This document shows, piece after piece, positions 15,599-23,540 of a stretch of 64,000 nt of DNA. Made by a program: the position numbers and the translations under genes. The DNA comes from JBBDWK01 sp040902885 (GTDB lineage: Bacteria > Acidobacteriota > Terriglobia > Bryobacterales > Bryobacteraceae). Location: assembly GCA_040902885.1 (NCBI GenBank), contig JBBDWK010000052.1:62001-126000 (forward strand). Direction: 5' to 3'. The notes beneath the pieces were generated by a model, which saw only the letters and a program-made list of their open reading frames with translations, was not told the origin of the DNA and searched no databases. Positions within the stretch are counted from its first letter, which is position 1. Each line of letters begins with the position of its first letter.

Positions 15599-16364
15599 TG
15601 TCGGGCAGAGGGGGCCGAGGGAATATGGCGGCAGCCACCTGCTTCAGCCGGTTGGCCAGCGAATCGATGTCGGAGGCGGGGATTTGGATGGTGGTGCCCG
15701 TCACCGACAGCGCCGCGATGAAGCGGCCCGTGTGGTCCAGCACCGGAACCGCGACGCAGCGCACCGCCAGCTCTTCTTCCTCGTCGTCAATCGCATAGCC
15801 GATCCTGCGGACTTTGCCGACCTCGCGCTGCAGCATGCGGGGCGAGGTGATGGTATTCCGCGTGTGGCGGATGTAAACCTGCTTGGCTGCCAGCCGCTCC
15901 AGAGTTTCCGGGGGACCGAACGCAAGAATGACCTTTCCGACGCCCGTGCAGTGCAGATCCATGCGGCGCCCCACGTAAGTGTCGATCTTAATCAGGCCGG
16001 GAGCGTCCACCTTCTGAATGTAGACGCCCTGGTCGCCATCCGGCACGGCAAGGTGCGCGGGAAGCTGAAGTTGATCCACGAGGACGCGCATGTAAGGAAG
16101 GGCGACCTCGGAGACGCTGAGGTTCTTCATCATGCCCTGGCCGAGACCGTAGGCCTTCAGGCCCAGCGTGTAATTGCGAGTGTCGGGGCGCTTGTGGATA
16201 TAGCCGAGACGCTCGAGCGTCAGAACAATCAAGTGAGTGGAGCTTTTCGGTATGTTGAGCTTGCGGCTGAGCTCGGAGATGTTGAGGCCGCGGCGCGAGC
16301 TGTCCAGACACTCCAGAATCGCAAGGGTGCGTGCCACGGCACTGGCGTGCAGGACCTCAGACAT
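15588..16364 (-). CDS. IclR family transcriptional regulator
   Basis: The 258-residue product has an N-terminal winged helix-turn-helix (residues 8-60: ARTLAILECL, LNISELSRKLNIPKSSTHL) and a C-terminal effector-binding domain with the family blocks MDLHCTGVGKVILAF and AVPVLDHTGRFIAALSVTG. IclR proteins control catabolic operons in response to small carboxylic acids. It is divergent from the deacylase/enolase/aldolase operon starting at 16513 and is the obvious candidate to control it; a near-palindrome directly upstream of its start is a plausible operator. Confidence 0.95.
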   Translation of the reverse strand: MSEVLHASAVARTLAILECLDSSRRGLNISELSRKLNIPKSSTHLIVLTLERLGYIHKRPDTRNYTLGLKAYGLGQGMMKNLSVSEVALPYMRVLVDQLQLPAHLAVPDGDQGVYIQKVDAPGLIKIDTYVGRRMDLHCTGVGKVILAFGPPETLERLAAKQVYIRHTRNTITSPRMLQREVGKVRRIGYAIDDEEEELAVRCVAVPVLDHTGRFIAALSVTGTTIQIPASDIDSLANRLKQVAAAIFPRPPLPDINN

Positions 16365-16373
16365 GCTTCATTT

Positions 16374-16387
16374 TTCAGTATATTGAA
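16374..16387. promoter_or_regulatory. Candidate IclR operator
   Basis: TTCAGTATATTGAA reads as a palindrome at 12 of 14 positions and lies 10 bases upstream of the iclR start, in the divergent region that also serves the catabolic operon. Its core CAATATACTG (reverse strand) recurs upstream of the creatininase gene at 29203. Assignment is by position and symmetry only. Confidence 0.4.
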
Positions 16388-16512
16388 CGCCGCCCGGCGG
16401 GAAAGCAAGCGCCAATGAAGGTTCGTCCAGAATCCCGAACAAAATTCAGTCCCGCCGCTTGACCCGATATGCTCGCCGTCCGTACCCTGTGGCTATTGCC
16501 TTCGCGAGAGTT

Positions 16513-17544
16513 ATGACCACTGTCGTCCACGATTTCGCCCAGATCGACTTTGACAAGCCGGGCAAGCAGCACTACCAGGTCGCCTTTCACCTGGACGGCG
16601 CGTGGGGCTACTCCCTTGTGCCGCTCACGGTGATCAACGGCGCGCGGGGCTCGAACGGAAACGGCGTCATATGTTTCGGAGGGACCCACGGCAACGAGTA
16701 CGAAGGGCAGATTGCGGTGAAGCGGCTGTGCGCGGATCTGGACCCGGAACGGATGGCCGGGCGGGTGGTTCTGCTGCCGCAGTTGAGCGAGAGCGCCTGC
16801 GTGGCGAACCTGCGCTTTTCGCCGCTGGACGGTGTGAACATGAACCGTGCCTTTCCGGGCAATCCGCGCGGGAGCATCTCTTACCGGATCTCGCACTTCG
16901 TCAAGACCCGGATCTTTCCGCTCGGGCGAGTGGTTATCGACATCCATTCCGGGGGCAAAGAGGGTGCATTTCCCATCTGCACTTCGTTCCATCCGATTCC
17001 CGATGCCGCGCAGCGCGCCGAGATCGCGCGCGTCGCGCAGTTGTTCGACACGCCGTTCGTCTTCATTTACGCGAGCGCCATGGCCTCGGGTTTGTTGACC
17101 GACGAAGCCGAAGCCGAGGGAAAAATCGCGGTGGGCGGCGAATTCGGCGGCGGCGAGACCACCAGCCGGTTCGGCGTACGCCACGCGTATGAGGGCGTTC
17201 TCAACGTGCTGCGGCATTACGGACTCCTGGAAGGCGCGGTAACCAGCATCCGGCCGGGCGGGTCTCCCGCTCCGAAACTGGTGCGGGCGGATCGGCTGGA
17301 TCAGTACGCGCCCTGCCCGAGGGACGGGACCTGGGAGCCGGTGGCGGACCTGGGCGACGCCGTGGAGGCCGGGCAGTTGATCGGGCGGCTGCACGATTTC
17401 GCGGATCACGGCTCGGCGGCTTTGGAGATCCGGGCGCCTCGCGCCGGACGCCTGGCCATGATGCACTTAAGCGCGCGGCCCGCGAAGGGGCAGACGCTCT
17501 ATGTGCTCGCCGACGAGCTGTCCTGGGATGCGGCGGCCGGATGA
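16513..17544 (+). CDS. M14-like succinylglutamate desuccinylase/aspartoacylase family deacylase
   Basis: The protein has the zinc site GGTHGNEYEG (His and Glu ligands) and VIDIHSGG (third His ligand), plus NMNRAFPG and a later GGEFGGGET with the likely catalytic Glu, followed by the beta-domain common to this family. These enzymes release an acyl group or amino acid from N-acyl amino acids and related amides. I start at the ATG at 16513, which follows GAGAG; an upstream in-frame start at 16459 adds 18 unlike residues. The stop overlaps the next gene by four bases, so it opens the operon 16513-20490 under likely IclR control. Confidence 0.87.
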   Translation: MTTVVHDFAQIDFDKPGKQHYQVAFHLDGAWGYSLVPLTVINGARGSNGNGVICFGGTHGNEYEGQIAVKRLCADLDPERMAGRVVLLPQLSESACVANLRFSPLDGVNMNRAFPGNPRGSISYRISHFVKTRIFPLGRVVIDIHSGGKEGAFPICTSFHPIPDAAQRAEIARVAQLFDTPFVFIYASAMASGLLTDEAEAEGKIAVGGEFGGGETTSRFGVRHAYEGVLNVLRHYGLLEGAVTSIRPGGSPAPKLVRADRLDQYAPCPRDGTWEPVADLGDAVEAGQLIGRLHDFADHGSAALEIRAPRAGRLAMMHLSARPAKGQTLYVLADELSWDAAAG

Positions 17545-18695
17545 AGATCGCGAAGGTCGAGCTGTTCGTGCTGAAGTCCCCCGGCCTGTATAACAATCCG
17601 GAGGCCTCGGAAGAACCGCTCGGCCCCACCTACATGGGAATCGTGAAGGTGTCCACGGACGCCGGGATTTGCGGCTATTCCGACATGGAGACGTGCGCGA
17701 GCGTCGCGAAAGCTTGCGTGGACGCTCCGAAATGGAGCCAGGAGGAAGGCATGGAATGCTTCGACGGCCTGGCATCGCTTCTGATCGGGCAGAATCCGCT
17801 GGAGGTGGAGAGGCTGTGGTACCGGATGTACCGGGGCAGCATTTACTATGGGCGGCGGGGCGCCGCCATGCAGGCGATCTCGGCCATCGATATTGCGCTG
17901 TGGGACATTTGCGGGAAGTTTTACCAACAGCCGATACACATTATATTGGGCGGGAAGTGGCGCGAGAGGGTGCGGGCATACGCGAGCACGCTGTTCCGGC
18001 CCACGCCGGAGGCCATGAAGGAGGCGGTAAAGCAGTACGTGGACGAGGGCTTTACGGCGGTGAAGTTCGGCTGGGGAGTCTTCGGGAAGGACTCGCGGCG
18101 GGATGTAAAGCTGGTGGAGGCAGCGCGAGAGGCGCTCGGCGAAAGGCGCGATCTGCTGGTGGACACGGGCTGGTTTGTGGAGAGGACGCCGAAGGAAGCC
18201 ATTCAGGTGGTCAAGTCGCTCGAGCCGTTTCAGCCGTTTCTGGTGGAAGAGCTGCTGCATCCCGAGGATTACGATGGATACCGGCGGGTGGCGGCAGGCG
18301 TGGACACGCGCATTGCCTGCGGAGAGCAGGAGGCGACGGAGTGGGGCTTCCAGCAGCTCATCGAGCGCGGCGGCGTGGACGTCGTACAGCCGGACCTGAC
18401 GCGTTGCGGCGGATTTACAGTGGCCCGCAAGATCGTACACATGGCCGAGCGGGCGAACCGGCTGGTGATCCCGCATTCGTGGTCGAGCGATCTGCTGACG
18501 GCGGCTTCGCTTCACTTGACCGCGTTCCAGCGCCGTGCGGAGTTCGTGGAGTTCAGCACTTCGCAAGGGCCGCTCAGCCGGATGCTGGTGAAGGAGCCGC
18601 TGCGAATGGAAGACGGGTACTTGCGAGTTCCGGAGGGACCGGGACTAGGGGTTGAGGTGAATGATACAGCGATTGAACAATTCCGCGTCGAATAG
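17541..18695 (+). CDS. Enolase-superfamily (mandelate racemase/muconate lactonizing) enzyme 1
   Basis: The 384-residue protein has the capping domain and the barrel residues of the superfamily: AISAIDIALWDI, the TAVKFGWG strand, LLVDTG (first metal Asp), FLVEELL (Glu), IACGEQE (Glu), DVVQPDLTRCGG and PHSW, where the His is typical of the mannonate/galactonate-dehydratase-like and mandelate racemase groups. Acid-sugar dehydration is therefore plausible. The KxK pair of the MLE group is not evident, in contrast to the second enolase-superfamily gene at 19375. It overlaps the deacylase by four bases (ATGA) and the aldolase by 35. Confidence 0.9.
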   Translation: MKIAKVELFVLKSPGLYNNPEASEEPLGPTYMGIVKVSTDAGICGYSDMETCASVAKACVDAPKWSQEEGMECFDGLASLLIGQNPLEVERLWYRMYRGSIYYGRRGAAMQAISAIDIALWDICGKFYQQPIHIILGGKWRERVRAYASTLFRPTPEAMKEAVKQYVDEGFTAVKFGWGVFGKDSRRDVKLVEAAREALGERRDLLVDTGWFVERTPKEAIQVVKSLEPFQPFLVEELLHPEDYDGYRRVAAGVDTRIACGEQEATEWGFQQLIERGGVDVVQPDLTRCGGFTVARKIVHMAERANRLVIPHSWSSDLLTAASLHLTAFQRRAEFVEFSTSQGPLSRMLVKEPLRMEDGYLRVPEGPGLGVEVNDTAIEQFRVE

Positions 18696-19368
18696 CGCTG
18701 CCCCGAAATCAAAGTGGGACATCGCCCTGTGCGAGTTCGTGGAGCGGCGCCTTTACACCGCCGTGGTGTCGGATTCGCTCGACCAGTTGGGCGCGCGCAA
18801 TCAGGCCATGAGGGAGTATCTGCGGCCCATCCACGCGCAGGCGAAATTCGCCGGATGGGCGCGGACCATTGCGTGCTCCGATGTCTACCATATTCCCGAA
18901 GAGCCGTATGCGGTGGAGATCGAGGCCGTTGACAGCCTGTTGCCGGGCGAAGTGGCAGTGGTGGGAACCCAGAGATCCGCGAGAAACGCCCCCTGGGGAG
19001 AGCTTCTTTCCACGGCGGCGCTGGCGCGCGGGGCGCGGGGCGCGGTGGTAGACGGGCTGGTGCGCGACGTGCGGAAGATCGAGGAGCTTGGATTCCCCGT
19101 GTTCGCGGCGGGCATTAAGCCGGTGGACTCGATGGGCCGCGGCGTGGTCACGTCCTACAACGTTCCGGTGGAGTGCGGCGAGGTGCTGGTGCATCCGGGA
19201 GATTTTGTGTTCGCCGATTCCGATGGCGTGGTGGTGACGCCGGCGGCCATGGTGAAGGAAGTGATCGATCTCGCGGCCGACAAGGTGCAACGCGAGGACA
19301 GCTCGCGGGCCGAACTGATGCAGGGCGCCTACCTGCGCGACGTCTTCAAGAAATACGGAGTGCTGTAA
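18661..19368 (+). CDS. RraA-like / 4-hydroxy-4-methyl-2-oxoglutarate aldolase family protein
   Basis: The 235-residue protein has the RraA/HMG aldolase signature GELLSTAALARGARG followed by VVDGLVRD, whose Arg-Asp pair binds substrate and metal, and the terminal VHPGDFVFADSDGVVV. In catabolic operons this family usually cleaves or decarboxylates 2-oxo acids, for example after an acid-sugar dehydratase. That role fits its position between two enolase-superfamily genes. The ATG at 18661 lies within the preceding gene, with GAGGTG just before it, so translation is probably coupled. Confidence 0.9.
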   Translation: MIQRLNNSASNSAAPKSKWDIALCEFVERRLYTAVVSDSLDQLGARNQAMREYLRPIHAQAKFAGWARTIACSDVYHIPEEPYAVEIEAVDSLLPGEVAVVGTQRSARNAPWGELLSTAALARGARGAVVDGLVRDVRKIEELGFPVFAAGIKPVDSMGRGVVTSYNVPVECGEVLVHPGDFVFADSDGVVVTPAAMVKEVIDLAADKVQREDSSRAELMQGAYLRDVFKKYGVL

Positions 19369-19374
19369 GCCGCC

Positions 19375-20490
19375 GTGAAAATCTGCCGCATCGAAACCAT
19401 CCCGGTAAGAGTGCCCATTCGGGCCGAGTTTCAGATTCGAGGCAGTCTGGGAGCGCACCTGGAGTCCCCGTTCGCAATTCTCAGGGTACACACGGACGAA
19501 GGGATCACCGGACTGGGAGAAGTCTCCTGCACACCGGTCTGGAGCGGCGAGGACTCGCTGACCGCGGCGCACGTAATCCAGGGTTTTCTCGAGCCAGCTT
19601 TGATTGGCGAAGATCCACGCGATATCGAGCGGCTCACCGCGAAGATGCGGCGGGCGGTGGCGGGGCATCCGTTCACGAAATCCGGCATCGAGATCGCGCT
19701 GTGGGACATTCTGGGCAAGGCTTGCGGACTGCCGGTTTACCGTCTGTTGGGCGGGGCCATTCGCGAGCGGGCGCCCGTCAAAATGTCGGTGTCGGGAGCG
19801 GAGCCGCAGCGTGCGGCGGAGCTCGCCGAGTGGGCCATGAAGCAGGGGCTGAAGGCGCTCAAGGTGAAGGTAGGGATCGACCCCGACGGCGACCTGGCCA
19901 GGGTCAAAGCGGTGCGCGCCGCCGTGGGACCGAACTTCCGCATGGGCGTGGATGCCAACGGCGGCTGGAGCCCGCGTGTGGCGATTCAAACCATCCGCAG
20001 GCTGGCGGACGAGTGCCGGATCTATTTCGCGGAGCAGCCGGTGGCGCCTCTGGACATCCAGTGGATGGCGGATGTCCGGCGCAACGTACCGGTGCCGGTG
20101 ATGGCGGACGAAAGCTGCTATACGCTGCAGGACGCGATGGCGCTGGCCCGCGCGGGCGCGGCGGACATTCTATCCGTGTACGTCGGCAAGGGCGGCGGCA
20201 TTGGCCCCGCGCGGAAGATGGCCGCGGTGGCGGAAGCCGCGGGACTCACCTGCACGGTGGGAAGCAACCTGGAGCTGGGCGTCGCCAGCGCGGCCATGAC
20301 GCACCTGGCGATGGCCACACCGGGCATAGGCGCCGAAGAGTTCCCCTGCGATATTCTCGGGCCGCTGGCTTATGAGCACGATCTGCTGGCCGAGCCGCTC
20401 GAATTCCGGGATGGGGCTATGAGAGCCTCGGATCGTCCTGGCCTGGGCGTCGAACTGGATGAGGCGATGTTGGCGCGATACCGCGTGTAG
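19375..20490 (+). CDS. Enolase-superfamily (MLE/dipeptide epimerase-like) enzyme 2
   Basis: The 371-residue protein shows the MLE-group catalytic pair KVKVG (two Lys, about residues 163-165), MGVDANGGW (metal Asp), IYFAEQP (metal Glu), VMADES (Asp-Glu), the GKGGGIG strand and a late CDILGP. This Lys-x-Lys arrangement suits muconate cycloisomerases, o-succinylbenzoate synthases and dipeptide epimerases, so it is not redundant with the enzyme at 17541. The start is a GTG at 19375, six bases after the aldolase stop. Substrate unknown; by context it belongs to the same catabolic route. Confidence 0.9.
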   Translation: MKICRIETIPVRVPIRAEFQIRGSLGAHLESPFAILRVHTDEGITGLGEVSCTPVWSGEDSLTAAHVIQGFLEPALIGEDPRDIERLTAKMRRAVAGHPFTKSGIEIALWDILGKACGLPVYRLLGGAIRERAPVKMSVSGAEPQRAAELAEWAMKQGLKALKVKVGIDPDGDLARVKAVRAAVGPNFRMGVDANGGWSPRVAIQTIRRLADECRIYFAEQPVAPLDIQWMADVRRNVPVPVMADESCYTLQDAMALARAGAADILSVYVGKGGGIGPARKMAAVAEAAGLTCTVGSNLELGVASAAMTHLAMATPGIGAEEFPCDILGPLAYEHDLLAEPLEFRDGAMRASDRPGLGVELDEAMLARYRV

Positions 20491-20536
20491 CGATTGTGGC
20501 CAACACGTTCAGGAGGCTCTGAGCGAGAATGGAAGC

Positions 20537-20860
20537 ATGGCCAGCCCGCAAGAAGTTGCGAAGCTGTTGTCATCGCTCTCCAGGGGCGAGAAGGCGCAGC
20601 TTTTGAAGTGGGTCGTGCAGGACCTGGACGACGATTTCCCCGGAATCGACTCGCGGCCCGACGTGTGCGGGGGTGAGCCCTGTATTGTCCGAACCCGAAT
20701 ACCCGTCTGGCTGCTGGAGCAGGCCCGGCGGCTAGGAACCAGCGAGAAGGCGTTGCTGGAGGCGTACCCGACGTTGCGGGCCGAGGATCTTGCGAACGCC
20801 TGGGCTTTCGTACGTAGCCACCCAAGCCAGATCGAAGCGCAGATTCACCGGCCGGACTAA
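20537..20860 (+). CDS. Solitary DUF433 protein with N-terminal extension
   Basis: The product carries a DUF433 core (DSRPDVCGGEPCIVRTRIPVWLL, residues 38-60, then LEAYPTLRAEDL) after an N-terminal helix of about 35 residues (VAKLLSSLSRGEKAQLLKWVV). I use the ATG at 20537 rather than an upstream in-frame start at 20459 inside the previous gene. Unlike the pair at 11746-12279, no PIN-like partner follows: the next 40 bases end at the convergent lactonase. It may regulate in trans or be a remnant. Confidence 0.8.
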   Translation: MASPQEVAKLLSSLSRGEKAQLLKWVVQDLDDDFPGIDSRPDVCGGEPCIVRTRIPVWLLEQARRLGTSEKALLEAYPTLRAEDLANAWAFVRSHPSQIEAQIHRPD

Positions 20861-20899
20861 TGACGCAGGCTCAGGCTCACAGAGCTGCCCGGCGCGGAA

Positions 20900-21757
20900 T
20901 CACCGCCAGCGCTGCCACTCCAAGCCCGGCCGCTCGGCCCGGAACTGCACCAGACGGCCGTGTTCCATCTCCGTCACGTAGCAGGTGCGGCCGTCGGGTC
21001 CTCCGAACGTGATGTTGCTGGGGCGGGCGCCGAGAACATCGACCTCGCGCAGCAGCTTTCCCTCGGGCGAGACGATGGCGACCTTGCCCTTCCCATGCCG
21101 CGTGATGTAGAGATTGCCGTCCACATCGCAGCGCATCCCATCCATGCCAAAATCCGGAAACTGGATCAGCAGGCGCTTGTTCGCGAGCGAGCCATCGGGC
21201 TGGATGGTGAAGGCCCAGACGTTGCGCTGCACGCTCTCGTTGACATAGAGAATCCGCCCGTCGGGACTGACTTCAATGCCGTTGGTGGTTCCCATGTCCG
21301 GAGCCACGCGGGTGACTTTCCCTTTGGCGTCGATGCGCCAGATCTGGCCGGTGGACGCCTTCCAATTCGGGTCGGACGCCCAGAGCGTGCCGTCCTCGGA
21401 GATGGCGAGGTCGTTGGGCTGATTCATGGCGGGCTCGTGCGCGAAGACCGAAATCTTACGGGTTTTGGGATCGACCCGCAAGACGTTGTGGCCGGTATAG
21501 TCGGCGACATACATCGTGCCGGCACGATCGAAGCGGATGCCGTTGCCGGTGGAGCCTTCGGGCATTTCAACGAAGATTTCGCCGCGGCCATCCGGCGTAA
21601 CCCGGCCAATGGTGGGCTTGCGGGCGAAGCTGACGGCGTAGACATTTCCCGCGCGGTCGACCGCGGGTCCTTCGATTTGCGCGGTGAAGCTCTTCGGCGC
21701 CGTCAGGGGCGTGGCCACGAACAGGGCTTCGGCAGCCAACAAGGCAAAGAGAAGCAT
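20900..21757 (-). CDS. SMP-30/gluconolactonase family protein, secreted
   Basis: The protein is a six-bladed beta-propeller of the SMP-30/gluconolaconase/LRE type, with blades such as GPAVDRAGNVYAVSF, NGIRFDRAGTMYVADY, PNDLAISEDGTLWASD and TNGIEVSPDGRILYVNE, which supply the Asn/Asp metal ligands. Family members hydrolyse sugar lactones with Ca2+. I start at the ATG at 21757, where MLLFALLAAEALFVATPL forms a signal peptide; the 69 codons upstream overlap the divergent gene and are unlikely to be used. It could act on lactones formed in the nearby acid-sugar pathway. Confidence 0.87.
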   Translation of the reverse strand: MLLFALLAAEALFVATPLTAPKSFTAQIEGPAVDRAGNVYAVSFARKPTIGRVTPDGRGEIFVEMPEGSTGNGIRFDRAGTMYVADYTGHNVLRVDPKTRKISVFAHEPAMNQPNDLAISEDGTLWASDPNWKASTGQIWRIDAKGKVTRVAPDMGTTNGIEVSPDGRILYVNESVQRNVWAFTIQPDGSLANKRLLIQFPDFGMDGMRCDVDGNLYITRHGKGKVAIVSPEGKLLREVDVLGARPSNITFGGPDGRTCYVTEMEHGRLVQFRAERPGLEWQRWR

Positions 21758-21872
21758 TTGTCCAGGATAAAACAGGATTTTCCGTCCCGTACAATGGACA
21801 GCCGCATTGCGGGTTTGCGGAAGGTCGATAATATTGTTGCAGGCACGGGCTTTCCGGCCTGGGGGTAGCAAA

Positions 21873-23540
21873 GTGTTTTCGCGTTGGCGCGCACTCGGGA
21901 TGGCGGTACTCCTGACGCCGGTCTTGTGGGCGGACGCGAAGAAGACCCCTCCGGAGCCGTCCACCGTCTCGATTCACCCGCTTGCCGGCCGGAGAGGGAG
22001 CACGTATCCGGCAACCATCCGAGGGGTGAATCTGGGAGGCGCGCATACAGTCTGGTTCGAAGGCCAGGGGGTGCGCGCGCGCGTGCTGCGCGTGGAACCG
22101 GAACCCGATGCCGCAACCGAGAAGCCCGCGGACCTGCTGCACGCCGAGGTGACCGTGGACGCCGATGCCCCGGTAGGCGCGCATCCATTCCGCGTGGTGA
22201 CGCCCTTCGGGGTGACCAACGAGATTGTTCTTCCCATCGTGGAGGAGCCGGTAATTGGCGAGAAGGATCCAATTCCAGGCTTCCCCGTGATCGTAAACGG
22301 GCGTCTCGTCAAGCGGGGCGAAGTGGACGCATACTGGATCGAAGCGGGCGCGGGCCAGACGCTCACCTTCGAAATTTCCTCCGGGCATGCCGCCTTCGAC
22401 CCTTCCGTGAGTCTGTACGAGCCGTCTGGAAGCTGGTTTGATTCAGACCGGCTCAACCGCATCGCCTTCCATGACGAGCCGCTGTTTTTCCCCGGGCTGC
22501 CCACCGACGGACGGCTGGTCCACCGTTTCGCGAAAGCGGGAAAATACTGCGTTAAGGTACAGGCCTTTTCCGGGCGCGGCGGGCCGGATTTCGTCTATCG
22601 TCTGCGCATCACGCCCGAGGCGACACCAGAGCCGGCGCTGCATCCCAAGCGGAAAGCGGATTGGGAAGAGCGGCTGTTTACCCGCCGCCTGGGTCCGGAC
22701 TGGATGGCGCGGATGATTCAGCGCGCCGGCCGCGCGGACAGCATCCCGGCCCCCGAAGCCTTCCGAGGCGTAGCGGAAGACAGCCCCGAGCCTCCGCTGA
22801 TGACGATACCGGGCGTAGTGGAGGGGCGCATTGCAAAGCCCGCCGAAACCCACATCATCCGACTGAAGGTGGACAAGCCGCGGGATCTGGCGATCGAGAT
22901 CGAGACGCCCGAAGCCACGATGCCGCGCTTTAACCCGGTAGTACGGCTGATGGCGCCGCACGGCGGCGAAGTGGCCACCAATGTACACACCAAGCGGAAC
23001 AACAACGGCCTGTACATGATGAAGATGATCCAGGCCAAGACGACGCTGACGCTGCGTGCCGCGGGCGTTTACCTGCTGCAAGTTCGGGACATCACCACGG
23101 ACCGGGGAGGGCCGGATTTCGCGTACCGTGTTTTGGTTCGTCCGCAGATCCCGCACGTGGGCAAGGTGGAAGTGGCCGAGGATCGCGTGAATCTGGAGGC
23201 GGGCGCCGTCAAGCCTATCACGATCAACATCGAACGCGAGGAAGAGTTCGGCGGCTTCGCAGCGGTATCGCTGGAAGGGCTGCCGCGGGGCGTGACCGCC
23301 GTCACCGGCATGGAGAAGCCGGTGGAGAGACCGCCGCTGCCGAACGCCGGGAGGCTGGAACGGTACGTGCCAAAGCCGCAAACCTCCACGGTGCTGCTGG
23401 TGGCCGCGCCGGACGCACCCGTCACTGAGACACCGGTAAACATCCGCGTGATCGCGCGGCCGGCGGTGGAAGGCCGCTTGGGGGAACCGATTCTGGTGAA
23501 AGAGATTCCCATGATGGTGGTCGCCAGGAGGCCGTCGTGA
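21873..23540 (+). CDS. Secreted PPC-domain-like protein of a PSD1 operon
   Basis: From a GTG at 21873, preceded by a G-rich ribosome-binding stretch, a signal peptide (MAVLLTPVLWA region) leads into an IPT/TIG-like segment (SIHPLAGRRGSTYPATIRGVN, residues 30-50), then two domains like bacterial pre-peptidase C-terminal folds (VDAYWIEAGAGQTLTFEI; GGPDFVYRLRI and GGPDFAYRVLV). Such all-beta proteins commonly precede DUF1549/DUF1553 genes in Planctomycetes and Acidobacteria. The stop overlaps the next gene's GTG (GTGA), so the two are coupled. Likely exported and structural or substrate-binding; no enzyme motif seen. Confidence 0.8.
   Translation: MFSRWRALGMAVLLTPVLWADAKKTPPEPSTVSIHPLAGRRGSTYPATIRGVNLGGAHTVWFEGQGVRARVLRVEPEPDAATEKPADLLHAEVTVDADAPVGAHPFRVVTPFGVTNEIVLPIVEEPVIGEKDPIPGFPVIVNGRLVKRGEVDAYWIEAGAGQTLTFEISSGHAAFDPSVSLYEPSGSWFDSDRLNRIAFHDEPLFFPGLPTDGRLVHRFAKAGKYCVKVQAFSGRGGPDFVYRLRITPEATPEPALHPKRKADWEERLFTRRLGPDWMARMIQRAGRADSIPAPEAFRGVAEDSPEPPLMTIPGVVEGRIAKPAETHIIRLKVDKPRDLAIEIETPEATMPRFNPVVRLMAPHGGEVATNVHTKRNNNGLYMMKMIQAKTTLTLRAAGVYLLQVRDITTDRGGPDFAYRVLVRPQIPHVGKVEVAEDRVNLEAGAVKPITINIEREEEFGGFAAVSLEGLPRGVTAVTGMEKPVERPPLPNAGRLERYVPKPQTSTVLLVAAPDAPVTETPVNIRVIARPAVEGRLGEPILVKEIPMMVVARRPS

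Noticed and set aside
16375..19989. Three long antisense frames (16375-17466, 17499-18566, 18709-19989)
   Set aside because: They mirror the deacylase, enolase-superfamily and aldolase genes, whose motifs and coupled starts are clear.
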